Origin: Bog-473 sp963783245
GTDB taxonomy: Bacteria > Actinomycetota > Acidimicrobiia > Acidimicrobiales > RAAP-2
Assembly (NCBI GenBank): GCA_963783245.1
Contig: CAWAMS010000004.1
Span: 620,001-684,000 of the forward strand
Direction: 5' to 3'
DNA length: 64,000 bases
Shown here: piece after piece, positions 9,347-18,196 of the stretch
Numbering within the stretch: position 1 is the stretch's first letter
How the letters are laid out: every line of letters begins with the position of its first letter
Translations under genes and position numbers: made by a program
The notes under the pieces: model-generated
Seen by the model: only the letters and a program-made list of their open reading frames with translations
What the model was told of the DNA's origin: nothing
The model's database searches: none

Positions 9347-9745
9347 GTGAGCCCGGCCCGCCGGGAGGGACTGGTCTACGGGGTCGGGGCCCTTCATGCT
9401 GCGGCGAGGGGGGACCGCATGATGTGGGCCCTGCACCGGGCGGCCCTGTCGAACGGCATCGTGCCCGTCATTCCGGCGGTTGCCGTGGCCGAGGCGTACC
9501 GGACCGAGGCGAGGGGGGACCGCATCGCCGAGTTGTTGGACGGGACAGAGGTCGAGCCGTTCAACAGCGAGGCCGCCCGCCGATCGGGAGAGTTGGCTGC
9601 TCGATGCGACACCACCGATCTCGCCGTGATCGCTGTCATCGAGTTGGCCGATCGACGCAACTGTGCCGTGGTGGCCCAACGCCAGGCCGTCCTGCGGAGT
9701 GCAGCGACGCTCCTCGGACATGAGCTGGTCCTCTACGCCGTCTGA
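9347..9745 (+). CDS. PIN-domain protein, VapC-like, with degenerate active-site positions
   Basis: About 132 residues with the fold pattern of a VapC-type PIN ribonuclease: GLVYGVGALHAAARGDRMMWALHRAAL, then PAVAVAEAYRTEARGDRIAELL, then CDTTDLAVIAVIELADRR. The first catalytic Asp, normally in VYDAGAL, is Gly here. The late Asp of the usual SDPxDL strand is replaced by AQRQAVL. A central Glu (AEAYR) and the Asp in TTDLA remain. This suggests a weakened or dead nuclease that may act only as a regulator. GTG 9347 gives the correct N-terminus. The last 13 bases overlap the convergent small gene at 9733. Confidence 0.7.
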   Translation: MSPARREGLVYGVGALHAAARGDRMMWALHRAALSNGIVPVIPAVAVAEAYRTEARGDRIAELLDGTEVEPFNSEAARRSGELAARCDTTDLAVIAVIELADRRNCAVVAQRQAVLRSAATLLGHELVLYAV

Positions 9746-9918
9746 GTGAACCGGCCTAGTCGTCGCAGCGCGCCAGCGAGCGAACGCTCGACTGCGAACA
9801 ACTCACGTGCCATGTCCTCGTCGCCGCCGGCTTGAGCCGATTCGGCCATAGTCGAGACGCGGTCGTAGAGCTCTTTGAGGGTTGACGACAAGGAAGAGAG
9901 TTCGGCCGCAGATGTCAT
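9733..9918 (-). CDS. Small conserved-type helical protein (61 aa)
   Basis: Short protein beginning MTSAAELSSLSSTLKELYDRVSTMAE and ending ERSLAGALRRLGRFTQTA. It is predicted to be two amphipathic helices with heptad-like Leu spacing. The pattern resembles short uncharacterised actinobacterial proteins with an ELFEVERSLxGAxRRL-type tail, but I cannot name a family. ATG 9918 is preceded by AAGGG. It is on the same strand as, and downstream of, the HNH gene, from which a 95-base spacer with a GTTGCC repeat separates it. The function is unknown. Confidence 0.55.
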   Translation of the reverse strand: MTSAAELSSLSSTLKELYDRVSTMAESAQAGGDEDMARELFAVERSLAGALRRLGRFTQTA

Positions 9919-9957
9919 CCCTTGATGATGGCGCAGTTCCCCCGGAGCGCGACAAAC

Positions 9958-9986
9958 GTTGCCGTTCCCGTTGCCGTTGCCGTTGT
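9958..9986. repeat. GTTGCC/GTTCCC hexanucleotide repeat
   Basis: About five tandem copies of a GTTGCC-type hexamer, one being GTTCCC, in the spacer between the HNH gene and the 61-aa gene. In the antisense direction it would read Asn-Gly repeats. It is long enough for slipped-strand length variation. Confidence 0.6.
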
Positions 9987-10013
9987 CATCCATACGCACC
10001 CGGCGAGAAAGGC

Positions 10014-11352
10014 TCACGTCCGCCTGAGCCGGTTGCGCTCCCCGGTCACGCCGGCCCGCCCCTTGGCGGCGGCCACCTTGCGGGCCCTCGAGATGGCGCC
10101 CGCACCTTTGGGGTGTGCGGGGGGGACCCAGGTGAAGTTCCCGGGCCCGCCGCTGAGGCGCCACCCGCCGAAGGTCTTGAGGGCGTGACAGCCCGGGCAC
10201 ATGCGCACAAGATTGTCGAGCTCGGTCGGACCGCCTTTGTGGTAGTCGAGCACGACGTGGTCTCGTTCGAGGCCGAGCCGCTTGCCACAGCCCGGGACGA
10301 CACAGGTGCGGTCCCGCACGAGCAGGGCCGCCTCGAGCGCTTTGGCGATCGTGCGTGAGGACCGGGTCACCGTCTTGATGTCGAAACCCTCTTTGATCAC
10401 ATAACGCAGGGCCGACTCGCCCAGCAACTCGGTGGCCGCTCCGACCGAGACCGCGCCGATGCCCTCGATCTCGCAGGTCTCGTCTTCTTGTGTCGTGCCC
10501 CGGCGCAGCGCGGCGGCGTCGACGATGACCAAGGTCTCGACCGAGCACCCGCCGCCGCTGGCCCGCACCGGCCAACAGGTCGATGAAGGCATCGAGGCGG
10601 TGGGCCTCGAGGGAGGCCCCGCCTTTGGACCCGGCGGCCTTGAAGCGTCCCTTGGCCCGTGCCTCGATCAAGGGGGCCACCCGGGCCCATTGCACCTCGT
10701 CGCAGAAGAACGCCCCCCTGACCCCGCCCGACGGGCACTGGTGCTGGCGCAGATGGCGGTGCTGGTGGACCCGGGCGCGCCGGGTCGCCTCGTCCTCTGC
10801 GCTGCGCGCGGCGGCGATGAGCGCGGTGGCGGTCGTGGCCAGTTCGTGGTGCGACGCCCCGGCCCCGGTCAGCTCCAACAGGGTCTTGGCACTCCCCGGG
10901 GCCGCCGCCTCGGTGTGTCCGAGCACGGCGAGCTGGGCGCAGGACAGTGCGCCGCCCTGGAGGGCCTCGGTCAGCGCCGCATCGGCACTGGCCGTCGTGG
11001 CGGCGGCCAGGCGGTCCTTGGCGACCGAGGCCGAGGACCCACAGATCGCGCCCAGCCAGTCGGCGGCCACGCCATGGCCGACCTTGGCGTGGGCCCCGGT
11101 ATGGAGCACCCGGGGGCTGAACAGGGCAATGCCAGAGGCGGCGGTCCGTTCGGCCTGGGCGAACAGGTCCACCAACACCAGGGCTTCATCGCCCGAGAGC
11201 GCCGACGGCGACGTCGCCCGCAGCACCGACTGCATCTGGCACAGGGCGGATTCGAGCGTCCCGACCGCAGCGGCGACGCTCGCACCGGCAACGGTGGGAA
11301 GGGCGACGCTCGGACCGGCGAGGGCGGGAGGAGCGAGGGTGGGAAGGGCCAC
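10014..11352 (-). CDS. DUF222 / 13E12-type HNH endonuclease
   Basis: Protein of about 445 residues with an N-terminal DUF222 region (through about residue 260) and a C-terminal HNH nuclease. The HNH part reads CVVPGCGKRLGLERDHVVLDY with the catalytic His in ERDH, then HKGGPTELDNLVRMCPGCHALK, so both CxxC zinc pairs and the Asn and His are present. This family is multi-copy in mycobacteria and relatives, where it is often called the 13E12 repeat; its role is poorly known. A net +1 shift near 10563 divides the two domains. Removing one G gives LLAGAASGGGCSVETLVIVDA. Confidence 0.83.
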
Positions 11353-11459
11353 ACGAGGACCTTAGAGAGGGGGTGTGACACACCGCCGGTGTACCCTTCG
11401 AAGAGCGAGATCACGGTGTCGAGGGACGAGGCTGCGCTCTCGACAAGGCAAGAGAATCC

Positions 11460-11488
11460 CGCAACGGGAATACACCGCAACGGGAATA
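11460..11488. repeat. Two direct copies of CGCAACGGGAATA upstream of the cupin gene
   Basis: Exact 13-base direct repeats at 11460-11472 and 11476-11488, 16 bases apart start to start, within the 167-base spacer between the HNH gene and the cupin gene. A purine-rich stretch with AAGGAG (11505-11510) follows and is the likely ribosome site for ATG 11520. Tandem sites spaced about 1.5 helical turns apart could bind a regulator. Confidence 0.55.
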
Positions 11489-11519
11489 GAGAACGAGGGA
11501 AGAGAAGGAGCGGGGGATC

Positions 11520-12065
11520 ATGAGCACGAAGACGAGGAAAAAGGGGATATCCCTCTTTCGGGCCAAGGATGCGGTCGACCTGATGGAGACCGACCTGATG
11601 TCGAGCCCGGAGATGTCGCCGGAGACCCAGGCGGCGTTCGGCGCCAGCCTCGCGGCCGGATTGGGGGCGGGGGCTCAGACCAAGGTGCTGCTGCGACAGA
11701 GCGAAGACGAGGGCGGGTTCAGCCTGGTGACCCTGTGGTTCAAGCCCGGTTACCCACTTCCCCGGCATACCCACAATGTCGACTGCCTCTATTACGTGAT
11801 CAGCGGCTCGGCCGTCATGGGGAATCAGACCTTGCGGGCGGGCGACGGTTTCTTCGTCCCCGAGGATGCCCCGTACCAGTACAACGCCGGTCCCGACGGT
11901 GTCGAGATTCTGGAGATCCGTCACGGCGTGGAGCATTTCGACATGAAGATCCCCGATTCGCGCCCCGAAGTGACGAGCGCAGTGAACGAGCTCGTGGCAG
12001 AGCGCCGAGACGAGTGGGAGCAGATGCAGGTCAGCCCGACCATGGCGGCCAACACGTCCTCGTAA
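11520..12065 (+). CDS. Cupin-domain protein
   Basis: Cupin_2-type single-domain protein of 181 residues. The conserved barrel lies at about residues 70-140: PLPRHTHNVDCLYYVISGSAVMG (cupin motif 1, with two His), LRAGDGFFVPEDAPYQYNAG and a second strand set ending EILEIRHG. The first motif offers HxH metal ligands. The N-terminal 60 residues have no recognisable domain. AAGGAG is well spaced before ATG 11520. The neighbours do not suggest a substrate; small-molecule dioxygenase or binding roles are typical of the superfamily. Confidence 0.75.
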   Translation: MSTKTRKKGISLFRAKDAVDLMETDLMSSPEMSPETQAAFGASLAAGLGAGAQTKVLLRQSEDEGGFSLVTLWFKPGYPLPRHTHNVDCLYYVISGSAVMGNQTLRAGDGFFVPEDAPYQYNAGPDGVEILEIRHGVEHFDMKIPDSRPEVTSAVNELVAERRDEWEQMQVSPTMAANTSS

Positions 12066-12177
12066 CCCGCCCGGCCCTTCCGGCGAACGGCCCACCCTGC
12101 GCACCCCGCCGTCCACGGCCGATCAGCCCTGCGTACCGCTCAGGAGGGTCACGCATCGCCAGTAGCCTTGGGTCCTC

Positions 12178-13556
12178 ATGTCCCTCCGGCTGCTCGATCT
12201 CCGTGGCGCCCAGCCGCCCTTCGATCACCTCCTCCCGCGCCCGGCCGATCCTGGCGCCGACGTGCACGAGGCGGTGGCCGAGGTCCTGCGCCGTGTCCGC
12301 AACGACGGCGACGAGGCGGTCCTCGAGCTCACCCTGAAGTTCGACGGCGTGGACCTCGAGCGCCGCCACCCCGACCGCCGGGATCCGCGTGCCTCCCGCC
12401 GAGGTCACTGCCGCTCTCGACCGGATCGACCCCGCTCTGCGCAGCGCGCTCGAGCTGGCCTACGCCCGGATCGTGGCGTACCACTCCCACGAGGGGACGC
12501 CGCCAGGCGTGATTCGAGTCGGGCGGCGTCAGCGTGGCGCATCTGACGCGCCCCGTGGGCCGGGCCGGCATCTACGCGCCGGGCGGGCGGGCTCGATACC
12601 CGTCGACCGTCCTCATGTGCGCCGCACCCGCCCGGGTGGCCGGCGTGGCCGACATCGCGCTCTGCGTGCCTCCGGCCGCCGACGGCAAGGTCGACGACGC
12701 CACGCTGGCGGCGGCGGCCATCGCCGGCATCAGCGAGGTGTACCGGATCGGCGGTGCCCAGGCCGTCGGGGCCATGGCCTACGGGACCGCCACCATCCCA
12801 CGGGTCGACGTCATCGCCGGCCCCGGGAACGCCTACGTCGCCGAGGCGAAACGCCAGGTCAGCGGGGTCGTGGGGGTGGCCTCGGCCTTCGCCGGCCCCT
12901 CCGAGATCGTCGTCGTCGCCGGCCCGGGTGCGCCGCCCGAGTTCGCCGCCATCGACCTCGTCGTCCAGGCCGAGCACGGTCCCGACGGGCTGGCCTGGCT
13001 CGTGACCTGGGACGAGTCGCTGTTGGCCGCGGTCAGCGCCGAGGTCGACCGCATCGTGGCGGCCTCACCCCGGCGGGCCGACCTCGAATCCACCCTCGCC
13101 ACCTCGGGGATCGCCTGCCTCGTCACCGCGCCGAGCGACGCCATGGCGGTCGCCAACACCGTGGCTCCCGAACACCTCGAGATCATGGTCTCCGAGGACC
13201 TGCTCGCCGGCCCGGGCAGCCTGTTGGACCTGGTCCAGAACGCCGGCGCGGTGTTCCTCGGCCCCTGGTCGCCCGCCAGCCTGGGCGATTACATCGCCGG
13301 GCCCAACCACGTGCTGCCCACCAACCGCACGGCGCGCTTCTCGTCGGCTCTGCGGGCGGACGACTTCCGCCGCCACATCCACGCCGTGACCGTCACCACG
13401 GGGGCGATCACGCAGCTCGGGCCCCCGGTCATCACGCTGGCCGAGACCGAGGGCCTGCCCGCGCATGCCGACTCGGTCCGCCTCCGCCTCGCCGCCCTCG
13501 CCGCCCTCGACCGCGCCCCGCCGCGACCTCGCCGACCCGGTCCGAGACCCCGATGA
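12178..13556 (+). CDS. hisD: Histidinol dehydrogenase (frames broken)
   Basis: NAD-dependent enzyme making histidine from histidinol in two oxidations. Clear blocks are VRNDGDEAVLELT, GIYAPGGRARYPSTVLM, IAGPGNAYVAEAKRQVSG, AGPSEIVVVA, QAEHGPDGLAWLV, TVAPEHLEIM, GPWSPASLGDYIAGPNHVLPT, including the His and Glu zinc-ligand and catalytic positions. Net +1 shifts near 12364 and 12513 split the first 120 residues. Deleting one base at each gives LERATPTAGIRVPP and GGVSVAHLTRPVGRAGI. Total about 459 residues, normal for HisD. It opens the his run; its stop overlaps hisC (ATGA). Confidence 0.93.
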
Positions 13557-14631
13557 CCTCGCTCCCGCCCATCCGCCCGGACCTCTCGCTCGGCGAGGGG
13601 TACCACTCGCCCCAGGTCGAGGCCGAGGTACGCCTCAACACGAACGAGTCGCCCTTCCCGCCCCCCGAGAAGTGGAGCCGAGGACCTCCTGCGGGCGCTG
13701 GCCGACGTGTCGTTCCACCGGTATCCCGACCGCCCGGCCACGGAACTGCGGGCGGCCATCGCCGCGCTCCACGGCGTCGAGCCCGACGAGGTCTTCTGCG
13801 CCAACGGGTCCAACGAGGTGCTCCAGTGCCTCCTGCTGGCCTACGGCGGACCGGGTCGCAAGGCGGCCCTGTTCGAGCCGACGTACGCCCTGCACTCGCA
13901 CATCAGCCGGCTGACCGGCACCACGGTCGTCGAAGGCGGGCGGACCGAGGATTTCCGCATCGACCTCGACGACGCCCGGGCCCTGCTCGACGCGGGAGCG
14001 ACCCGAGGTCACGTTCATCTGCTCGCCCAACAACCCGACGGGGCGGGCCGAGCCGAGGGAGATCGTCGCCGGGATCCTCGAACTCGCACCCGGACTCGTC
14101 GTCGTCGATGAGGCGTACGGTCAGTTCTCCTCGTGGACCGCCCTCGACCTGCGCGGGCCGCAACAGGACCGCTACCCGGGCCTGGTCGTCACCCGCACGT
14201 TCTCCAAGACGTGGGCCATGGCCGGCGCACGGCTCGGCTACCTGGTGGCGGATCCCGAGGTGGTGCAGGCCTGCGAGGCCGTGGTGCTGCCGTACCACCT
14301 GTCGGCGCAGACCCAGCTGGCCGGCCTGCTGGCCCTGGAGTACACCGACGAGATGGAGGCCCGGGTGGCGCTCGTCGCCGAGGAGCGGGGACGGGTGGCG
14401 GCCGCCCTGGGCGACCTCCCGGTTGAAAGCTGGCCGTCGGATGCCAATTTCATCCTCTTCCGTCCCCTCCACCACGACGCGGACAAGGTCTGGGACGGCC
14501 TCCTCGAGCGCTCCGTGCTCATTCGCAACTGCGCCAGCTGGGAGGGCTTGCCCGGATGCCTGCGGGTGACCATCGGGCGGCCGGACGAGAACGACCGATT
14601 CCTGCGTGCGTTGGAGGAGTGCCTGCAATGA
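13553..14631 (+). CDS. hisC: Histidinol-phosphate aminotransferase (frames broken)
   Basis: PLP enzyme converting imidazole-acetol phosphate to histidinol phosphate. Visible blocks are LNTNESPFPPP, FHRYPDRPATELRAAIA, CANGSNEVLQCLLLAYG, TFICSPNNPTG, VVVDEAYGQFSSW and the PLP-lysine region TRTFSKTWAMAGARLGYLVA. These lie in three frames, with net +1 shifts near 13678 and 14002. The repaired protein has about 359 residues. Start ATG 13553 overlaps the hisD stop, and the stop overlaps hisB ATG 14628, so translation is probably coupled. Confidence 0.92.
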
Positions 14632-15249
14632 CCCAGATACAGACCGAGTCACAGAGGGACCGCCGGGCGGCCAAGGAGCGCATGACCAAGGAGACCACGA
14701 TCGAGGCGTCGCTCGAGATCGACGGGACCGGGACGGTGGACGTGCGCACCGGGCTGCCGTTCTTCGACCACATGGTCGAGCAGCTGGGCCGGCACGCCTC
14801 GTTCGATCTGGTCGTGCACGCGCAGGGCGACCTGCACGTCGACGCGCACCACACGGTCGAGGACGTCGGGATCGTGCTCGGGGGCTGCCTGGCCGAGGCC
14901 CTGGGCGACAAGCGGGGGATCCGCCGTTTTGCGTCGATGCTGTTGCCGCTCGATGAGGCTCTGATCGAGGTCGCGCTCGACCTCTCGGGGCGTCCCTTCC
15001 TCGCCTACGACGTCGAGTTCGCGCCCGGACGCGGCCGGGCTCGGCTCGCCGCCGTTCGACCCCCAGCTGGCCGAGGAGTTCTGGCGCGCCTTCGCCACGG
15101 CCGGCAACCTCACACTGCACATCCGCCGCCGGGAGGGCAAGAACACCCACCACATGCTCGAGGCCGGGTTCAAGGGCGTGGCGCGGTGCCTGCGTGATGC
15201 GGTGCGCATCGAGGGGGCGGGCATCCCGTCGACCAAGGGGAGTCTGTGA
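14628..15249 (+). CDS. hisB: Imidazoleglycerol-phosphate dehydratase (one frame break)
   Basis: Mn-dependent dehydratase of histidine synthesis. Metal-ligand motifs are intact: LPFFDHMVEQLGRHASFDL, HVDAHHTVEDVGIVLG and the late KNTHHMLEAGFKG. The protein has about 206 residues. It is the monofunctional dehydratase type, without the phosphatase domain seen in enterobacteria. A net +1 shift near 15030 is the extra C between GGA and GCG. Removing it joins YDVEFAPG to GSPPFDPQLAEEFWRAF. Its stop overlaps the hisH start (GTGA). Confidence 0.93.
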
Positions 15250-15886
15250 GCGGTCCGTCCGGCGGGCCCAAGATCGCGGTGCTCGACTACGGCATCGGGA
15301 ACCTCCGGTCGGCCGAGAAGGCTCTGCAGCACGTCGGCGCGGCGGCCCGCCTCGTCACCGACCCCCACGAGGTCGAAGCCGCCGACGCCGTGGTGCTGCC
15401 CGGCGTGGGCGCGTTCGGTGCCTGCGCCCGTGCCCTCACGACAGCGGCCTCGCTGCGGCGGCCCGGGGCGCGATCGATGCCGGCGTCCCCTTTCTGGCCG
15501 TGTGCATCGGCTTCCAGCTCCTCTACGAGGGCTCCGACGAGAGCCCCGAGGCGTCGGGATTGGGCGTCTTCGCCGGCCAGGTGGCGCTCCTGCCGCCGAC
15601 GGAGAAGCACCCGCAGATGCAGTGGAACCGGCTCGAGGTGGTCGGGGGCAGCGCCGGTGACGGCGGCCCGACGCCGTTGCACGGGCTCGAGGAGAAGCCC
15701 TGGGTCTACTTCGTGCACTCGTACGCACCACCGGTCGGGCCCGAGACCGTGGCCGTCTGCGACTACGGCGGCCCGGTGGCGGCGCTGGTGGCGCGCCGGA
15801 GCTTGTGGGGGGCCCAGTTCCATCCTGAGAAGTCGGGTCGCACCGGGCTCGCCCTGCTGTCGAATTTCGTCGCGCTGGCGGCGTGA
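15246..15886 (+). CDS. hisH: Imidazole glycerol phosphate synthase, glutaminase subunit (frame break)
   Basis: Class-I glutaminase that feeds ammonia to HisF. The N-terminus IAVLDYGIGNLRSAEKAL and VLPGVGAFGACARAL precede the nucleophile segment FLAVCIGFQLLYEGSDES, and the catalytic His and Glu are in WGAQFHPEKSG. A net -1 shift near 15438 separates these parts. It reads as a lost base between ARAL and DSGLAAAARGAIDAGVPF. HisH usually has G-x-C-x-G at the nucleophile, and here it is AVCIGF, so Cys is kept. Together with HisF it makes imidazole glycerol phosphate and AICAR. Confidence 0.92.
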
Positions 15887-15890
15887 GGGC

Positions 15891-16650
15891 GTGATTCTGT
15901 ATCCAGCCATCGATCTGCGCGACGGGGGAGCCGTACGGTTGACCCAGGGCGACTTCGACCGGGAGCAACGCTACGGGGATCCGTTGGCATTGGCCGCCGC
16001 CTACGTCGAGGGCGGGGCCGAATGGATCCACGTGGTGGACCTCGATGCGGCCCGCACCGGCGTGCCGCACGAGCGCGCGACGTTGGCCCGCATCGTGGAC
16101 CTGGCCGCAGGGCTCGGGCGTGCGGGTGCAGACGGGCGGGGGCATCCGCAGCGAAGACGACGTGGCGGCCGTCCTCGACCTCGGCGTGGCCCGGGTCGTG
16201 ATGGGAACGGCCGCCCTGGCGGACCCGCCTCTGGCCACACGCTGCGCACGGCGCTGGCCGGGCCGGGTCGCGGTCGGGCTGGACTACGTGGTGCGACCCG
16301 ACGGCGTGGCCGAGGCACGGGCGCACGGGTGGGAGGAGGGCTCGGGGCGCACCGTGCCCGAGCTCCTGGCGCTGTGGTCGGACGAGCCGATCGGGGCGGT
16401 GGTGGCCACGGCGATCGCCCGCGACGGCATGCTCGGGGGCAGCGACCTCGCCGGCCTGCGGGCCCTCCTCGAGCTGGCGGCGTCCGGAGCGAGCGCGCTG
16501 GCGGTCATCGCCTCGGGCGGGGTGGGCACGCTCGACGACCTGCGCGACCTTGCCGCGCTGTCACTCGAAGGTGTGATCGTCGGCAAGGCCCTGGTCGAAG
16601 GGCGTTTCAGCGTGAAGGAGGCGTTGGCCGCATGCGCAGCGTCCGTCTGA
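15891..16650 (+). CDS. hisA: Phosphoribosyl-ProFAR isomerase HisA (one frame break)
   Basis: TIM-barrel isomerase of the fourth histidine step. It begins LYPAIDLRDGGAVRLTQGDF with the catalytic Asp, and continues WIHVVDLDAARTG, VQTGGGIRSEDDVAAVLDLGVARVVMGTAAL and VIASGGVGTLDDL with phosphate-binding glycines. A net +1 shift near 16113 is an extra C after GCAGGG; removing it gives VDLAAGSGVRVQTGGGIRS. In many actinobacteria this protein is the dual PriA that also does the TrpF step. A separate trpF is present at 22644, so a dual role need not apply. GTG 15891 starts 4 bases after hisH. Confidence 0.9.
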
Positions 16651-17393
16651 TCCCGTGCCTCGACGTGACGGACGGCCGGGTGGTCAAGGGCGTCCGGTTC
16701 GTCGACCTGACCGATGAGGGCGATCCGGTCGAGCTGGCGGCGCGGTACGACGCCGAAGGCGCCGACGAGCTCACGTTCCTCGACATCACCGCCTCGTCGG
16801 ACGGCCGGGACACCATGGTGTCGGTGGTGGCGCGCACGGCCGAGCAGGTGTTCATCCCCCTCACGGTGGGCGGGGGGGTGCGCGAGACCGAAGATGCGCG
16901 CCGGCTCCTGCGGGCCGGGGCGGACAAGGTGGCGGTGAACACCGCGGCAGTCGAACGGCCGACCCTCGTCCGTGACATCGCGGACGAGTTCGGCACGCAG
17001 TGCGCCGTGGTGGCCATCGACGCCCGGGCCCGTGTCGGCGCCGGCGGGTGGCAGGTCTTCACGCACGGGGGCCGGCGCCCGACCGGGCTCGACGTGGTCG
17101 CCTGGGCCAGCGAGTGCGCCGAGAACGGGGCCGGCGAGATCCTCCTCACCTCCATGGACCGGGACGGCACCAAGGATGGTTTCGACCTGGAGCTCACCGC
17201 CACCGTGGTCGACGCCGTGGGGATCCCCGTGGTGGCATCGGGGGGCGTGGGGACGTTGCAGCATCTGGTGGAGGGGGCCACGGTGGGCGGGGCCGATGCC
17301 GTGCTGGCGGCGTCCATCTTCCATCGCCGGGAGTTCACGCTGGGCCAGGCCAAGGCCTATATGGCCGAACACGGGGTGAATGTCCGGCCCTGA
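16632..17393 (+). CDS. hisF: Imidazole glycerol phosphate synthase, cyclase subunit
   Basis: TIM-barrel cyclase that uses ammonia from HisH. It has 253 residues in one intact frame. It starts SVRLIPCLDVTDGRVVKGVRFVDL with the catalytic Asp, includes VGGGVRETEDARRLLRAGADKVAVNTAAV and ends IPVVASGGVGTLQHLVEGA. The second catalytic Asp is in LLTSMDRDGTKDGFD. ATG 16632 lies 19 bases inside the end of hisA, in another frame. A 35-base spacer and a groES-like gene separate it from hisI. Confidence 0.95.
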   Translation: MRSVRLIPCLDVTDGRVVKGVRFVDLTDEGDPVELAARYDAEGADELTFLDITASSDGRDTMVSVVARTAEQVFIPLTVGGGVRETEDARRLLRAGADKVAVNTAAVERPTLVRDIADEFGTQCAVVAIDARARVGAGGWQVFTHGGRRPTGLDVVAWASECAENGAGEILLTSMDRDGTKDGFDLELTATVVDAVGIPVVASGGVGTLQHLVEGATVGGADAVLAASIFHRREFTLGQAKAYMAEHGVNVRP

Positions 17394-17428
17394 CCTGCAC
17401 ATGGGCATTCGTGCGGTACCGTGCCAGG

Positions 17429-17785
17429 GTGGCAACAACGACAAAAAAGACGGCCGAACCGACCGTCATCGACGAGATGCAGCCGATCTCGGTCCTCTTC
17501 GACCGGGTGCTGGTGCAGATGGGGCAGAGCGACGGCGAGCGCCGTTCCCGGGCCGGGATCCTGATACCCGCCACGGCCCAGATCTCGCGCCGGCTCAGTT
17601 GGGCCGAGGCGGTGGCCGTCGGGCCGCACGTGCGCACGGTCAAGGTGGGCGACACTGTCCTGTTCAATCCCGAGGACCGTTTCGAGGTCGAGGTGCACGG
17701 CGAGGAGTACGTGATCCTGCGCGAGCGGGACATCCACGCCATCGCATCGAAGCGGAACGACAGCGGGACGGGGCTGTATCTATGA
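17429..17785 (+). CDS. GroES-family co-chaperonin paralogue
   Basis: Protein of 118 residues with a Cpn10 fold pattern: ISVLFDRVLVQMGQ, a mobile-loop equivalent with SRAGILIPATAQISRRLSW, VAVGPHVRTVKVGDTVLFNP and YVILRERDIHAI. The hydrophobic ILIP of the mobile loop, which contacts GroEL in classical GroES, is retained. It has an extra N-terminal tail (about 25 residues) and a C-terminal Gly-Leu-Tyr-Leu end. No groEL is nearby. It sits inside the his run and its stop overlaps hisI ATG (ATGA), so it is co-translated with hisI. Its specific client is unknown. Confidence 0.75.
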   Translation: MATTTKKTAEPTVIDEMQPISVLFDRVLVQMGQSDGERRSRAGILIPATAQISRRLSWAEAVAVGPHVRTVKVGDTVLFNPEDRFEVEVHGEEYVILRERDIHAIASKRNDSGTGLYL

Positions 17786-18189
17786 CCGCGCCCGCCCACG
17801 GCGTCGAGGGGATCGCGCTGAAGGTCGACGACGGGCTCGTCGGGGCCGTCGACTTCGCCAAGGGTGACGGCCTGGTGCCGGCCATCGTCCAGGACGCGAC
17901 GGACGGCACCGTGCTCACCCTCGCCTACATGGACGCCGAGGCGCTGCGCCGCACGCTCGAGAGCGGCCGGTCCTGGTTCTACAGCCGCAGCCGGCGGGAG
18001 TACTGGCAGAAGGGCGAGACGTCGGGGGACCGCCAGTACGTGCGCGAGGTGCGCGTGGACTGTGACGGCGACGCGCTCGTGGTCCTGGTGGACCAACACG
18101 GCAAGGGTGCCTGCCACACGGGCGAGCGCACGTGTTTCTACCGCACGGTCGGCCAGGGGCCGGGAGTGCCCCGTCCCGAGCCGACGTGA
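17782..18189 (+). CDS. hisI: Phosphoribosyl-AMP cyclohydrolase
   Basis: Zn/Mg-dependent hydrolase opening the adenine ring in histidine synthesis. It has 135 residues, so it is the single-domain form; no HisE pyrophosphohydrolase part is attached. The core reads VLTLAYMDAEALRRTLESG, FYSRSRREYWQKGETSG, with metal residues in VDCDGDALVVLVDQ and GACHTGERTCFYR. ATG 17782 overlaps the stop of the groES-like gene. trpE follows after 7 bases. hisG and hisE are not in the window. Confidence 0.94.
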   Translation: MTAPAHGVEGIALKVDDGLVGAVDFAKGDGLVPAIVQDATDGTVLTLAYMDAEALRRTLESGRSWFYSRSRREYWQKGETSGDRQYVREVRVDCDGDALVVLVDQHGKGACHTGERTCFYRTVGQGPGVPRPEPT

Positions 18190-18196
18190 GCCGGTC

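Noticed and set aside
9958..9986. GTTGCC repeat as a CRISPR array
   Set aside because: Six-base tandem units with no spacers; it is a simple repeat.
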